DNA of 32,970 bases. It comes from Mnemiopsis leidyi. Taxonomy: Eukaryota > Ctenophora > Tentaculata > Lobata > Bolinopsidae. The stretch lies in assembly GCA_000226015.1 (NCBI GenBank), contig JH153686.1, forward strand, positions 36,521 through 69,490. Direction: 5' to 3'. Below are positions 10,801 to 18,930 of this stretch, piece after piece; within the stretch, counting starts at the first letter, position 1, and every line of letters starts with the position of its first letter. A program made the translations under genes and the position numbers. The notes beneath the pieces are model-generated. The model had not been told where the DNA came from, ran no database searches, and saw nothing but the letters and a program-made list of their open reading frames with translations.

Positions 10801-12205
10801 AAATGCAAGGCGTATTCTCCTTCAAACTTAAATGTTTGTGTACCTACAACAAAAGACCAGGCACCAATAAAACAACCTAAACTTACGAAGGAAGCAGGGT
10901 AGGCTGAAATTTAGAATTTCCATCGCACAACTCCACAAGTTTGTAAATTTGGGTACATATTGGTTGACCAGTTGCAACTTGCATTTTTAGACACCTAGGT
11001 TTACAGTCGGCACTCAATTTATTCGAAAATTGCATTTGCCAGCACAAGGGCAAACATGGTTTTGATAAATAAATGAGTCTGATTTATCAGATTGAAGATT
11101 GTTCGTCTTTTGGCTTTTGTTTCGAAATTTTCCCACCCTTAATTGAAGGAAGTGGGAGCACAGTGGATAGTTGATTAGGCAATCAAGTTTCTGCAGAATA
11201 ACCTGCAATGAGCAGACTGGCAAGGACCCAATTAAACTGTAGCATGGACTTAAAACTTTAAAATAAGATGGTAACCTTGATTAGATAACAAATTGCTGTG
11301 AGAATCAGGCTACTGTGGTCACACGACTTACAATTCTGCAGAATATTTGACTAGGAAATACGCGATCATTGCAGATCATCCTATCACAGTAGCTTTTAAG
11401 AGATAGAACGGATGCGTCAAGACTCAAGAGTCACCTCACTTGAAGTTGACAGAGTTCTGCTGTTTTTAAATGTATTTGGTGTACAAGGCTGGTTGATTAT
11501 GATAGCTTTCGCGTGACATACATATACAGAGTTACCACACTTCCCTCCAAAAACCTATCATGATAATCTCGTAGTGATACGATGTAATGTGAATTTTAGT
11601 TTTACTTACCAAATTCCCAGGAGGCGTAGTTAAAGTTTTTGGGAGCCAGAGCCTCTGCCATTTTTTCAAAGGAAGGTGAGTGGTAGGGCGAGTAGCAGCT
11701 GTCCTCGGAGTACTCTTTAAAGTCTTTAAAATACAGCATTTTTAGAGTATCGTACGCGTTAGTCAGACGAGCTGTCGACTTTTTGTCCCCGTTTTCGATT
11801 TTCTTTAACATGCTGAAGGGCAAAAATATTTAATGAGAGTATTCATCTTTTTTAAACGATTCGGGAATATCAAGAAAATCGGCGCGGAATATAACTTTTG
11901 GTCTTTAACCATAACATCATCTCGTGTTGCTTGATGAATGTTCAATTATCTAAACCGAACGATATTTTAAGGATCGCACATCCTTTTATAGCCGAGTATT
12001 AAGAATGTACATTACGACAGCCAATAAAACAGAACATAAAAAACCTGCAGTAATGCTGAGTGAGGTCGAGGAAGGAGGGCGGGTAGTTGTCAAGTTTCAG
12101 GAGTTTTAGGGCCGCATGTTGCAAGGTGTGTTCTCGCCACAGTCGTAAGGGTATAACCAGATTACATCGTCCACATTTCACTTTACTTAGCTTCTGACGG
12201 TACAT
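1664..12205 (-). CDS. PP2D1-like PP2C-family pseudophosphatase, 13 coding exons
   Basis: Rebuilt from splice sites and matching phases. Exons, in order of transcription: 12205-12045, 11812-11610, 9725-9591, 9474-9324, 9223-9000, 7184-7015, 6200-6071, 5499-5378, 4991-4887, 4491-4231, 3188-2914, 2264-2087, 1840-1664. The total is 2292 nt, giving 763 residues. Residues 8-35 hold a C-x2-C...H-x3-H zinc-binding-like motif, as I recall for the N-terminus of vertebrate PP2D1. PP2C landmarks follow: CALFEGLKG (where active enzymes have FDGHGG), ANIGSVTAVLCRDG, TRALGFHGD and DEFLVVG. The acidic metal ligands of the DGHGG and SDG motifs are absent, so I infer a catalytically dead, probably scaffolding protein. 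The C-terminal ~300 residues are acidic and unrecognised. A SOUL gene sits antisense in the intron between exons 5 and 6. The start is the ATG at 12205, in good context (ATACCATG). The exon 5 donor (GTCTGT) and exon 10 donor (GTGAAG) are weak. The gene model is firm; the PP2D1 name is moderate. Confidence 0.75.
2087..2264 (-). CDS. PP2D1-like exon 12
   Basis: Encodes about residues 646-705, Ser/Pro-rich then HQFSIGKVASIGQPDIAEHL. Acceptor CTCTCAG, opening with the single A needed to complete the split codon; donor AAT|GTTAGT; ends in phase 0. Confidence 0.75.
2495..2524. repeat. AT-rich (TA)n tract in intron
   Basis: TATTCATATATGTATGAATATATATATATA, partly palindromic, between PP2D1-like exons 12 and 11. 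The remainder of that intron (2265-2913) shows nothing else I can support. Confidence 0.7.
2914..3188 (-). CDS. PP2D1-like exon 11
   Basis: Encodes about residues 555-645, including NWNEMFNDPIENLTVEDVC and a Gly/Ala-rich helix pair. Strong acceptor (CTATACAG) and strong donor (AT|GTGAGT). Phase 0 to 2. Confidence 0.8.
3858..3975. mobile_element. Small MITE-like inverted repeat, about 118 bp
   Basis: The ends are TAAAAGACGTCCGCG and GCGGACGTCCTTTTA, inverted copies differing by one base. It is non-coding and lies in the intron between exons 11 and 10. A TA target duplication is possible but not certain. The rest of that intron (3189-4230) is featureless AT-rich sequence. Confidence 0.55.
4231..4491 (-). 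CDS. PP2D1-like exon 10
   Basis: Encodes residues 468-554. It starts KNVMLVKFNSLIKMATSMLA, a helix that could be the C-terminal PP2C helix, then Glu/Arg-rich sequence. The only phase-compatible donor I see before the in-frame stop is GGA|GTGAAG, which is weak, so the 3' boundary is tentative. Confidence 0.65.
4887..4991 (-). CDS. PP2D1-like exon 9 at the end of a repeated acceptor array
   Basis: Encodes residues 433-467, very acidic (DYDALVSDFGDDSKDSS). Acceptor ACATTCAG|GAGGAGGC; donor GAG|GTATGT; phase 0 on both sides. The acceptor and first ~18 nt of the exon are repeated four more times upstream in a 65-bp tandem array. Confidence 0.8.
4973..5265. repeat. 65-bp tandem repeat carrying a splice acceptor, about 4.5 copies
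   Basis: CGTTAGAAA recurs at 4973, 5038, 5103, 5168 and 5233, exactly 65 bp apart. Each unit includes, on the minus strand, ACATTCAG followed by GAGGAGGC, i.e. the acceptor and first codons of exon 9. The last unit (5233) diverges after about 30 bp. Confidence 0.92.
5378..5499 (-). CDS. PP2D1-like exon 8
   Basis: Encodes about residues 392-432. It continues from DEFLVVG into ANNTFWKYL, where an active PP2C would read SDGLWD-x, so the Asp-Gly is lost but the Trp is kept. Acceptor TTTGCAG; donor CAG|GTTCGA; phase 1 to 0. Confidence 0.8.
5500..6070. other. Intron between PP2D1-like exons 8 and 7
   Basis: AT-rich intron sequence. Nothing supported beyond the splice signals. Confidence 0.5.
6071..6200 (-). 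CDS. PP2D1-like exon 7, TRALG and DEFLVVG motifs
   Basis: Encodes about residues 349-391. TRALGFHGD corresponds to the PP2C SRALGD motif, and SDEFLVVG to the DxFLILAxDG strand. Acceptor TTTTCAG; donor G|GTAAAC in phase 1. Confidence 0.85.
6201..7014. other. Intron between PP2D1-like exons 7 and 6
   Basis: AT-rich, no ORF of interest, no repeat I can define. Confidence 0.5.
7015..7184 (-). CDS. PP2D1-like exon 6, GDSRAVL-type motif
   Basis: Encodes about residues 292-348, including LLHVANIGSVTAVLCRDG. This is the PP2C strand pair usually written ANxGDSRAVLxRxG, with the Asp replaced. Then comes a KAERQRVISNGAVV helix, as in PP2C (E+xRIxxxGG). Acceptor ACATCAG; donor CAG|GTTTTG; ends in phase 0. 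Confidence 0.85.
7185..8999. other. PP2D1-like intron hosting a SOUL gene
   Basis: The intron between exons 6 and 5 contains the whole plus-strand SOUL copy 1. The ~510 bp before its ATG share motifs with the other SOUL upstreams (AACGTACTTA). The ~480 bp after it are AT-rich with no clear poly(A) hexamer. Confidence 0.6.
7702..8514 (+). CDS. Secreted SOUL/heme-binding-family protein, long form copy 1 (nested)
   Basis: 270 residues. Signal peptide MLKLLAVLALVSASVA, then an acidic segment (WDEAHEYEECEEFDDRYEE), a His-bearing motif (DHFMSRHIP) and a SOUL/HEBP domain from about residue 107 to the end. SOUL hallmarks are the PEEHQSNPP loop, VRPYGG, and a C-terminal AGYTYLRYGRQRVEAM strand in place of the usual AGYxxPxxxxRRNEVW. 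Four cysteines (EEC, DIC, TCP, KCGFE) could form two disulfides. SOUL proteins typically bind tetrapyrroles; secretion is inferred from the signal peptide. The ORF is uninterrupted, and a splice acceptor (TTTACAG) lies 2 nt before the ATG. It lies antisense in an intron of the pseudophosphatase gene. Its first ~220 nt are almost identical to the copy at 17727. Confidence 0.9.
   Translation: MLKLLAVLALVSASVAHRFKGAQYKQTKMADNYEYKSLTWDEAHEYEECEEFDDRYEELMEGVGKDGEEALNGMDHFMSRHIPKPIEDICDFTVGTCPNFSRKDSGKCGFETVVIPAGHWMVADIDKSNENLKFLVRSAYKEKLFYGYRSPNKMRFVTPVILKWHLDADGNRERGEIAMYIPEEHQSNPPLSKSDKVRVEEWKETTVYVRPYGGYRDDDAFGKQFEFLRKAVSKAELSYDKNIEMEAGYTYLRYGRQRVEAMLIEDSSRI
9000..9223 (-). CDS. PP2D1-like exon 5
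   Basis: Encodes about residues 217-291. The stretch RWSGVTGCMCILH matches the PP2C strand that normally reads xxGSTAVVxLI. A Ser/Pro-rich loop follows. The acceptor ACCTTAG fits the phase. The donor TG|GTCTGT is weak, so the 3' end is the least certain boundary. Confidence 0.7.
9324..9474 (-). CDS. PP2D1-like exon 4, degenerate DGHGG motif
   Basis: Encodes about residues 167-216. TLWGCALFEGLKGNTAAKY aligns with the FxGVFDGHGGxxAA block of PP2C enzymes. The metal-binding aspartate is Glu here, and DGHGG reads EGLKG. Acceptor CCCCCAG, donor AG|GTACAA, ending in phase 2. Confidence 0.8.
9591..9725 (-). CDS. PP2D1-like exon 3
   Basis: Encodes about residues 122-166, from a proline-rich start through LKIEQLDENIFHSEE to TFFTADPVTP. 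The acceptor TTTTCCAG lies only about 30 bp from the end of a GC-rich inverted-repeat element in the preceding intron. Phases 1 to 1. Confidence 0.75.
9757..10513. mobile_element. GC-rich terminal-inverted-repeat element in intron
   Basis: The left end carries GGACGCTGCGGCGGA-type repeats (9765, about 9781, 9812, about 9850). The right end carries the same motif inverted (TCCGCCGTAGCGTCC near 10478 and 10493; a weaker one near 10391). The ends align as inverted copies for about 40 bp, and the interior is AT-rich and non-coding, like a non-autonomous DNA transposon. No clear target-site duplication. It abuts the acceptor of PP2D1-like exon 3. Confidence 0.65.
10840..11300. repeat. Segmental duplication block, copy 1
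   Basis: Similar over hundreds of bases to 15230-15620: shared ACCAATAAAAC, ATAAATGAGT, CCGCCTTTTGGCTTT-like and AATTGAAGGAAGTGGGAG in the same order. The offset of about 4.37 kb is close to that of the SOUL copies. It lies inside the PP2D1-like intron 2. Confidence 0.7.
11610..11812 (-). CDS. PP2D1-like exon 2
   Basis: Encodes about residues 54-121, charged and predicted helical (MLKKIENGDKKSTARL and onward). The acceptor is CCCTTCAG and the donor is a strong GTAAGT. It ends in phase 1. Confidence 0.8.
12045..12205 (-). CDS. PP2D1-like exon 1: start codon and CxxC...HxxxH segment
   Basis: Encodes residues 1-53, starting MYRQKLSKVKCGRC. Two cysteines and two spaced histidines suggest a small zinc-binding fold. 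It ends in phase 2 at CTGCAG|GTTTTT and joins the next exon, which opens with a single C. The exon and its flanks recur, apparently without a mismatch, at 20972-21132. Confidence 0.8.
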
Positions 12206-13197
12206 GGTATCATCTGGTCATTCCTATTGAAACAGAAAATGTTAAAGGACAACATCCCCCCACGAATTATATAAGTTTCAGGCGATTTGTAAGTTTTGAT
12301 TGTTGTGAAATTTACCTATGCAATTTAGAATATTTTTCTTTCTTTAAAATACCGGTACAGTAGCTTAATAGTACACTTAACAGCTTTATCCAACCCGAAT
12401 TTTCAGTTATAAGTCTGAAATTCGGTATACTAAATGAAGGTTTTAGGATCAGAAGTACTCTTAAAATGATGAGCGTGGCCTCGATGATAGCAAGCGTAAG
12501 GGTCATCTCTGACGCAAAAACTTATCATCAAACTTAATTAAAATTGCACAAATTTCCAAGTCGACAAATTAATAACCATGCCTTTTTTCATTTTAACAAT
12601 CTTATTCAAATTTAAAAATAAAATCATGCCAAACTGCATTCAAATCGAATTAACATAGATTATAAAGTGGACTCCAAGGAGGTAGATTAGATTAGTCCAA
12701 AACTGCTCTTAAGGCTGAGTAGTAAGCTGCCTGCTGCATTCGGTTAAAGTAGGCATAACTGATGATTGAAGTTCAATCGTAGGACAGATGTCAGATGCTT
12801 TTCAAGTTTGACCCAATTTTACTGCCTGGGGTTAGTCATCAGGGGTGAAAACAGATTCCGAAGAAGGGTGGGGGAGGTCGTAGCCGGTGGTTCTCCACCT
12901 ACTCATGCCACTTACGTTTCAAACTAGAACATGTTTTTATTTCAACACCGCTTCCCCCCCTCAATTTGTTATTTAACACTTATTTTACTTCGGTGTATCC
13001 CACAGCCGTGTGGTTGCACTGCTACCGGCCACTCACAGAGGCCGGGGATCTCATTATAGAACTTTGATTGTTGTACTTTGACGCATTTTATTCTACGACA
13101 AACGTCACCTTTACTTCACACAACCGCATATGTTTGATATTTACAGCGAGCCCAGTGACTTGCATTAAACTAACATGACTCCAACTTATCTATAGCT
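12206..13197. other. Divergent spacer between PP2D1-like start and SOUL copy 2
   Basis: Shared, diverged sequence with the upstreams of SOUL copies 3 and 4: TGCATTCAAATCGAATTAACAT near 12637, 17388 and 21990, followed by GAGGCAGATTAGATTA-like text. It probably holds promoters for both directions; no core element is certain. Confidence 0.6.
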
Positions 13198-14043
13198 ATG
13201 CTGAAACTTCTAGCTGTATTGGCACTGGTAAGTGCCAGCATGGCACACAGGTACATAGGCGCCTCGTGGAAACAGTCGTACAAACCCAGAACGCCGTACG
13301 TGTACAAGAGCGTAACCTGGGACGAAGCCCACGAGTACGAGGATTGTCCAGAGGAAGACTTCCAGAACGACAACTACGAGGAGCAGGAGGAGGGGGTTGG
13401 TAAGGACAATATCAAGGCTGAAAACGGAATGCACCATTTCCTGTCCCGCCACAATCCAAAGCTCATAGAAGATATCTGCATCAACAAGCTGGTCAATGTG
13501 ACGATTGACGGGACGAGGAGTGAGCTTTCAGTTCCAGTTTGTCCCGACATCGTGAGAGAAGAATCCGAGCACTGTGGGTTTGAAACTGTCATTATTCCTG
13601 CAGGTAAATGGATAGTTATCGACATTGAAAGATCGGCTGACGGGGAATTCCAGATCCGGAATTCCTACAAGCAAGTCTATTACGATTACAGGAAACCGAA
13701 CTCAGTGAGGTTCATGGTACCAGTCATATTGCTGTGGCATCTAGAGAACGGAGAAAAAGTTAGAGGTGAGATCGCCACGTACATCCCTGAGGAACACCAG
13801 AGCAACCCACCTCCTTCCAAGTCTGACAAGGTCAGAGTAGAGGACTGGGACGAGACTAAAGTCTACCTTCGACCCTATGGAGGACACAGAGAGGACAAGC
13901 AATTTGAGGACCAGTACGAACTTCTCCGCAAAGCTCTTACAAGGGCCAACCTCAGCTATAAGGACAACGTCGAATTGGAGGCAGGATATACCTATCTGAG
14001 ATACGGCAGACAGCGTATTGAAGCAATGCTTCTGGCCAATTGA
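13198..14043 (+). CDS. Secreted SOUL/heme-binding-family protein, long form copy 2
   Basis: 281 residues, the longest copy. Signal peptide MLKLLAVLALVSASMA, acidic segment, HHFLSRHNP motif, then a SOUL domain with CGFETVIIPAGKW, the PEEHQSNPPPSKSD loop, LRPYGGHR and an AGYTYLRYGRQRIEA end. A ~12-residue insertion after the second cysteine carries a possible N-glycosylation site (NVT); a second is near the C-terminus (NLS). Acceptor-like CTATAG lies 2 nt before the ATG. It is divergent from the pseudophosphatase first exon, with about 1 kb between their starts, and is followed by the truncated short SOUL copy. Confidence 0.9.
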   Translation: MLKLLAVLALVSASMAHRYIGASWKQSYKPRTPYVYKSVTWDEAHEYEDCPEEDFQNDNYEEQEEGVGKDNIKAENGMHHFLSRHNPKLIEDICINKLVNVTIDGTRSELSVPVCPDIVREESEHCGFETVIIPAGKWIVIDIERSADGEFQIRNSYKQVYYDYRKPNSVRFMVPVILLWHLENGEKVRGEIATYIPEEHQSNPPPSKSDKVRVEDWDETKVYLRPYGGHREDKQFEDQYELLRKALTRANLSYKDNVELEAGYTYLRYGRQRIEAMLLAN

Positions 14044-14400
14044 CCAAATCGATCATCATGATGGGAACTTATATATTGCTAAGTGACGCGAAATTTGTAT
14101 TAATTAAAAGTATGTAGGAATTTTCTCTAAAAATTTTTTACCAAAACATTTACCAAAGGGATAGATGAATTCATATCGATTTTTATATTATAATTCATTA
14201 TATGTAATATATCATTCCGCATAACTTGATGTCAATTATTGACTTCCACCATTAAAAAAATAACGAAAATTTAGCCAGCGTTCCTAATTATGTTAATAAT
14301 GTAATCAATTGTGTTAATAGTTATATTTCTATTAGGTAACACTAATTTAATAACAATCATCAGTTAAACACTTGATAAACTAATCAAACTTTTTCTAGTT

Positions 14401-14540
14401 ATGTCAAGAAATTTGCCCTGCTGGGGAAGCGGGAAAACGAACGATAGGAAAGAGCCGGTTGATATGGCCCTCCCTGTGATAAAGAAGTGGTATTTGGATG
14501 AGAAGTACAACATCATCTCAGTCACTATGAGCTTCTACAT
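14401..14540 (+). pseudogene. Truncated copy of the short SOUL gene
   Basis: From about 14426 to 14540 this matches 19268-19383 of the intact short gene with only a handful of mismatches (SGKTNDRK, PVDMALPVIKKWYLDEKYN). The start (TCTAG-TT-ATG) is also recognisable, but about 320 bp between start and body is deleted. The match ends abruptly at GCTTCTACAT, where a foldback element begins. The C-terminal SOUL strands are missing, so a functional product is unlikely. Its 4530-bp offset from the intact copy equals the spacing of the adjoining long SOUL genes, showing that both were duplicated together. Confidence 0.85.
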
Positions 14541-14996
14541 ATACAACCGCTTAAGAACTGCAAATACAATAAGTAAGACGAATAACTTGCGATTTCAATT
14601 GATGCTAAGGACCGCATAAGGACTGGTTGTGACCCGCTAAAGAGCCCTAAAGAAACGCTTAAAAGCCGACGAGAACCGCCGTTGAGAACCGCTTAAAAAC
14701 CGTTTACAATCGCTTAAAAACCTCTTGCTAGCCAACAGCGACATTTACGGTTGAGAACCGCTTATCCACCAGCGGTCAGTTCTTAAGTGGTTCTTAGCCG
14801 GTTCTAAACCTAATTTATGTCGCTGTTGGCTAGAAAGCGGTTCATGAGCGGCTCTTGAACGGTTCTTGACCGGTTCTTGACAGGTTCTTAGCATCAATGA
14901 AAGTCCTAATTTATTCGATTAACCTATTGTATTTGCGGTTCTTAAACTGTTCTTAAGCGGTTATAAAACGGCTCATAAGCGGTTCTAAAGCGCTGA
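14541..14996. mobile_element. Foldback (long inverted repeat) element with iterated AACCGCTTAA motif
   Basis: The arms are about 220 bp and fold around about 14780. CTAGCCAACAGCGACAT near 14728 pairs with ATGTCGCTGTTGGCTAG near 14817; TCAATTGATGCTAAG pairs with CTTAGCATCAATGA; CAAATACAAT pairs with ATTGTATTTG. Each arm is built of short iterations of GAACCGCTTAA or its complement. Non-coding. It begins exactly where the short SOUL pseudogene stops. Confidence 0.85.
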
Positions 14997-15229
14997 ATTG
15001 TCTGGCTCGGTGCTTGCAAGTGTTTGGCGCAATTCTGAGAAAATTTCGTAGTTAACATTTTTTTTCTAGATTTGGCTTAGCTATGTAGACAATAAGTCCA
15101 AGTTAGAGAAACACCCGCAGAAAATAATATATATGATTCCTACACGTCAGAATTATGATAATTCAAAACCCTAAACTGTACTTTAAATTTGGTAATGCAA
15201 GTTGAATTTGGTCTATGTATTAACAATAA

Positions 15230-15620
15230 CAGTAACAGGTCAAGTACCAATAAAACTACCTATTATTGGGAAATAGTATTTTAACATTTTAGATTGCACA
15301 AGTTTGGATACATATTTACTTATGACTAGCAGATTGCAGTATGTGGTTAACATCTAGGTTCATTATCGGCACTTAATCACCCGCATAATTACATTTGCCA
15401 GGAAACCTGATTTTAATCAATAAATGAGTGAGAATTCTAAGATTTTAAGTTCTAACTGCTCCGCCTTTTGGCTTTCGCTTTAAAATTTGATCAAATTGAA
15501 GGAAGTGGGAGTACAGTTGTAAGTTAATTAAACAATGAAGCATCTTCAGAACACAATTTGTTGCAATGAGCCAATAAAACTGAAGCATAGAATTAGAACT
15601 TTAAAATACGATCTCAACCC
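15230..15620. repeat. Segmental duplication block, copy 2
   Basis: Diverged counterpart of 10840-11300 in the same orientation, marking the left part of the second duplicated module. The following 15620-16900 holds no gene I can support. Confidence 0.7.
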
Positions 15621-16228
15621 CGAATTGATAAAAAATTGCTGTGAGAATCAGCTCACATACGATTTTAATCTCATATATCTTATCTTGATTTAACATTGTC
15701 ATCCCACGAACCATAATATCACCTGCACTTTTATACGAATGGATTAAATCAAAAAATGCCGATTTTACTCAAAGCTATAATCGCATTGAGAGAGATTGAC
15801 TAGTTAAAAGTTGCTATGTTTGAACTAAGTTTAGCCTACACAGTTGGGGGCCCGACAGCTAAACAGAACTCACGACCAACCGTAGTCAGCAACCATCAGC
15901 CAAGCCGTTTTATCTTTTGTTAACAAATAAAAAAAAATTCTAGTCATTAAAGTTCTAGTTAGAGATAAAGTATGTCTATACCTTTCTGTTTGTGTGGACA
16001 TCTGTGCTATTGCAGCCTCAGTCTAGATTCTAAATGTATATAGTCTAGTATGCACACTGCATATGTATGTATCTAGTGTCCTAGAATGGTTAAATATTAA
16101 CGACGTTTTGTCTTGGGTCCAATTCTCTGTTGTGATTTATATATGTGTTGTGACTTGTGTCACCATCACATATCACTTTTCTATCACTGCACATACTACT
16201 TACTCATAATTATCAACGGTGGGTTTAT

Positions 16229-16283
16229 TAACGACCGGAAAAAACATGGCGAAATTACTCGAAACCCATTATATTTTACCGGT
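16229..16283. repeat. Short inverted repeat
   Basis: AACGACCGGAAAAAA and TTTTACCGGTCGCTA face each other across about 25 bp. It could be the tip of a small MITE or a hairpin. Confidence 0.4.
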
Positions 16284-16927
16284 CGCTATTTTACCGGGTT
16301 CCAAACTTTCAATTTCAAAATTCAAAAATTTTGTTTCAGATGTAAATTTTCTTAACACTAATAGTTGGAATTCAGGTAAAATTATCGATCATTGTTGATA
16401 ATAGAGAGAAATAATAACTCGTGTTTGCATCAATTAAACTGTTATTTGTACTTCAGGTCCTATTTCATTGTATAGAGACAGTCAATATCTAAGAAATGAA
16501 AAATTGATCCATTTCAATCAACTTTGGCCATAAGGATATTTTGCAATATCTGAGCAGAAAAGTTTTCAGCAATTTCAGCCAAATGAAGCCGAAAAAACTG
16601 AAATAAGTGTCCAAAGAACTTTCTCCAGTAAATATAAGGGAACGATAAAAATATGAAGCACATACCCCTCGAGAACGCTAAAAGCTGAGTCCGCGGGTTT
16701 ATGTGGTTTTGTATCTTTTGCTAGTTTTCTTCTTTCCTGCATTTCTTAGAAGTAGTAGGTAAGGTATTTTTGGTGAGTAGTGGATAACCTACATACAATC
16801 CTTAACCCCTTCAGTGTGACAGTGTTTGTTTGTTGTTACTGTGTGGTGGACGTGGTGGGTGCGATTAAGTGTTTTACGTCCAAAAATGTGGGACAATCTT
16901 CGGAACACAACGCTTCTCTATTAAACT

Positions 16928-16965
16928 AAGCTTATTGCGATACATGGTAACATCTTGTTATTTCA
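16928..16965 (-). pseudogene. Eroded remnant of PP2D1-like exon 1 start
   Basis: The plus-strand text around TAAGCTTATTGCGATACATGGTAACATCTTGTTATTTC parallels the start-codon end of exon 1 (TTAGCTTCTGACGGTACATGGTATCATCTGGTCATTCC). The rest of the exon is not recognisable. It marks the third copy of the duplicated module upstream of the SOUL gene at 17727. Confidence 0.55.
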
Positions 16966-17009
16966 TCTTCATATATAACCTTTACTAGCAGGGACCCTGT
17001 CCTTTGGCC

Positions 17010-17260
17010 GGTTTATCCTCCATCTCAAGTCCTGCTTCACCCTCAGATTGTCACTGCCCTCCTTTCTCCCACTTCCTCCGTCTTTATCCTCTTTTCCCTC
17101 TCCCCTCGTTTCTTCTCCTCTTTCCGCGTCCCTCCTTCTGTCTCGTTCCTCTCTTCTCACTCTCACAATCTTCCCTTCCCTTTTTTATTTTCCTTCTTTC
17201 CTTAACCTATCTCGCGCAATGCTTATCCCCTCCTCCGTCCTCTCACCTCTGTCTCTAATC
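17010..17260. repeat. Polypyrimidine tract upstream of SOUL copy 3
   Basis: About 250 bp almost entirely C and T on the plus strand, dominated by TCC, CTTT and TTCC. The apparent ORFs here are composition artefacts. Confidence 0.8.
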
Positions 17261-17726
17261 ACATTAGTTTTTGGGCGATATATTGAAGATAATTAGATTA
17301 GGTTTTAGGCTTAGAAGTCTACGATGATGATGAACGTGACCTAGATTATGGCAGTTTTGATATTCAAAGTAAAAATCATGCCAAATTGCATTCAAATCGA
17401 ATTAACATCGATAGAAAAGAGGCCTTCAACGAGGCAGATTAGATTACTCCATGACTCCTTTTAAGCAGTGAGCTGCATTTCGGTTAGAGTAGGTCGAAAG
17501 TTCTATCGTTGGGCAGCTGTTTTTCAAGTTCGACCCAGTTAAACCGCCCCAGCGTTTTACACATTTAAAGTATTAAACATTGAACACATATATTTCTATT
17601 TCAACACTATTGTCGTGCTATAACATTTATTGTAGTATTTTAAGCTAAGACTTCAACGTACTTAGCTTCACGACAAAATTCAAAGTCACACAGCTTGCAC
17701 TAAACCATTTCAACTCCTTTACAGCT

Positions 17727-18551
17727 ATGTTGAGACTCCTGACCGTATTGGCACTGGTAGGTGCCAGTGTGGCACACAGATTCAAAGGTGCTGAGTACAA
17801 ACAGACGAAAATGGCGGACAACTACGAGTACAAGAGTTTGACCTGGGACGAGGCTCATGAGTACGAGGAGTGCGAGGAATTTGACGACAGATACGAAGAA
17901 CTGATGGAAGGAGTTGGGAAGGACGGCGAAGAGGCTCTAAACGGAATGCACCATTTCCTGTCCCGCCACCATCCCATGCCCATAGAGGATATCTGCGTCA
18001 GCATGACGATCAACGATGTTTTACTTCCAGTGTGTCCCGACTTCTCCAGACTAGGATCCGAGCACTGTGGATTTGAAACCGTCGTTATTCCCCAGGGCTG
18101 GTGGATGGTAGCCGACATCGATAGTACCACAGACGAGATGGAAGTCCGGAAAGCCTACAAGGAGAAGCTCTACACTCATTACAGGTCTCCCAACAAGATG
18201 AGGTTCGTCTATCCAGTTATATTGAAGTGGAATCTTGATGCGGCCGGTAACAGGGTAAAAGGAGAGATCGCCATGCCTCTCCCAGAGGAACACCAGAGTA
18301 ACCCCCCTCCATCCAAATCTGACAAGGTCAGAATCGAAGAGTGGAAGGAGACCAAAGTCTACCTCAGGCCCTATGGTGGACACAGAGGGGATGAAGAATT
18401 CAAACGGCAGTTCGAGAATGTTCGCACAGCTGTCTCAAAGGCTGGACTCAGCTACAAGGAAAACGAAGAATGGGAGGCAGGGTATACCTACCTGAGATAC
18501 GGAAGGCAACGTGTTGAAGCAATGGTCGTTGATAACGGCTCAAGAATTTAA
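17727..18551 (+). CDS. Secreted SOUL/heme-binding-family protein, long form copy 3
   Basis: 274 residues. Signal peptide MLRLLTVLALVGASVA, an acidic segment nearly identical to copy 1, HHFLSRHHP, then a SOUL domain (CGFETVVIPQGWWMV, PLPEEHQSNPPPSKSD, LRPYGGHR, AGYTYLRYGRQRVEA). The four cysteines seen in the other long forms are kept. Acceptor TTTACAG lies 2 nt before the ATG. Possible polyadenylation signal AATAAA at 18806. The N-terminal third tracks copy 1 while the rest does not, suggesting gene conversion. The intact short SOUL gene follows, about 380 bp downstream in the same orientation. Confidence 0.9.
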   Translation: MLRLLTVLALVGASVAHRFKGAEYKQTKMADNYEYKSLTWDEAHEYEECEEFDDRYEELMEGVGKDGEEALNGMHHFLSRHHPMPIEDICVSMTINDVLLPVCPDFSRLGSEHCGFETVVIPQGWWMVADIDSTTDEMEVRKAYKEKLYTHYRSPNKMRFVYPVILKWNLDAAGNRVKGEIAMPLPEEHQSNPPPSKSDKVRIEEWKETKVYLRPYGGHRGDEEFKRQFENVRTAVSKAGLSYKENEEWEAGYTYLRYGRQRVEAMVVDNGSRI

Positions 18552-18930
18552 ATGACAATTTTTACTGATACTATTTTTGTGAAACTTTTAACATATCATA
18601 TCTATATTTCAGATTTCTCTTTGATATTGGTCACAGTTTTCAGGATTTTAGAAAAATTGTGTTTTTTTAGCTTTTATAGCGATATCCAACTTTATGATAT
18701 AATTATTGGTTAATAAGTTATTATTATTTTCATTTAGCATAAGTTGGTATCAATTCCTGCCTCCGACCATTCGATAAATCCCTTGCTGCGAATTCATGCT
18801 AAACCAATAAAAGTGATACAAATTCTGAAAAATAAGTCACCATGTTAAATCATCTTAGATCAATAAATCTGCTTTCGTTACAACCATATGTTGCACGAAT
18901 GATGACAAAATAACTCATCCTCTTCTAGCC
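18552..18930. other. Spacer between SOUL copy 3 and short SOUL gene
   Basis: 3' UTR with AATAAA at 18806 and a presumed promoter or 5' leader region before the acceptor-like CTTCTAG at 18928. A second AATAAA lies near 18862. Confidence 0.5.

Noticed and set aside
17004..17296. Leu/Ser/Pro-rich ORFs on both strands
   Set aside because: Products of the polypyrimidine tract.
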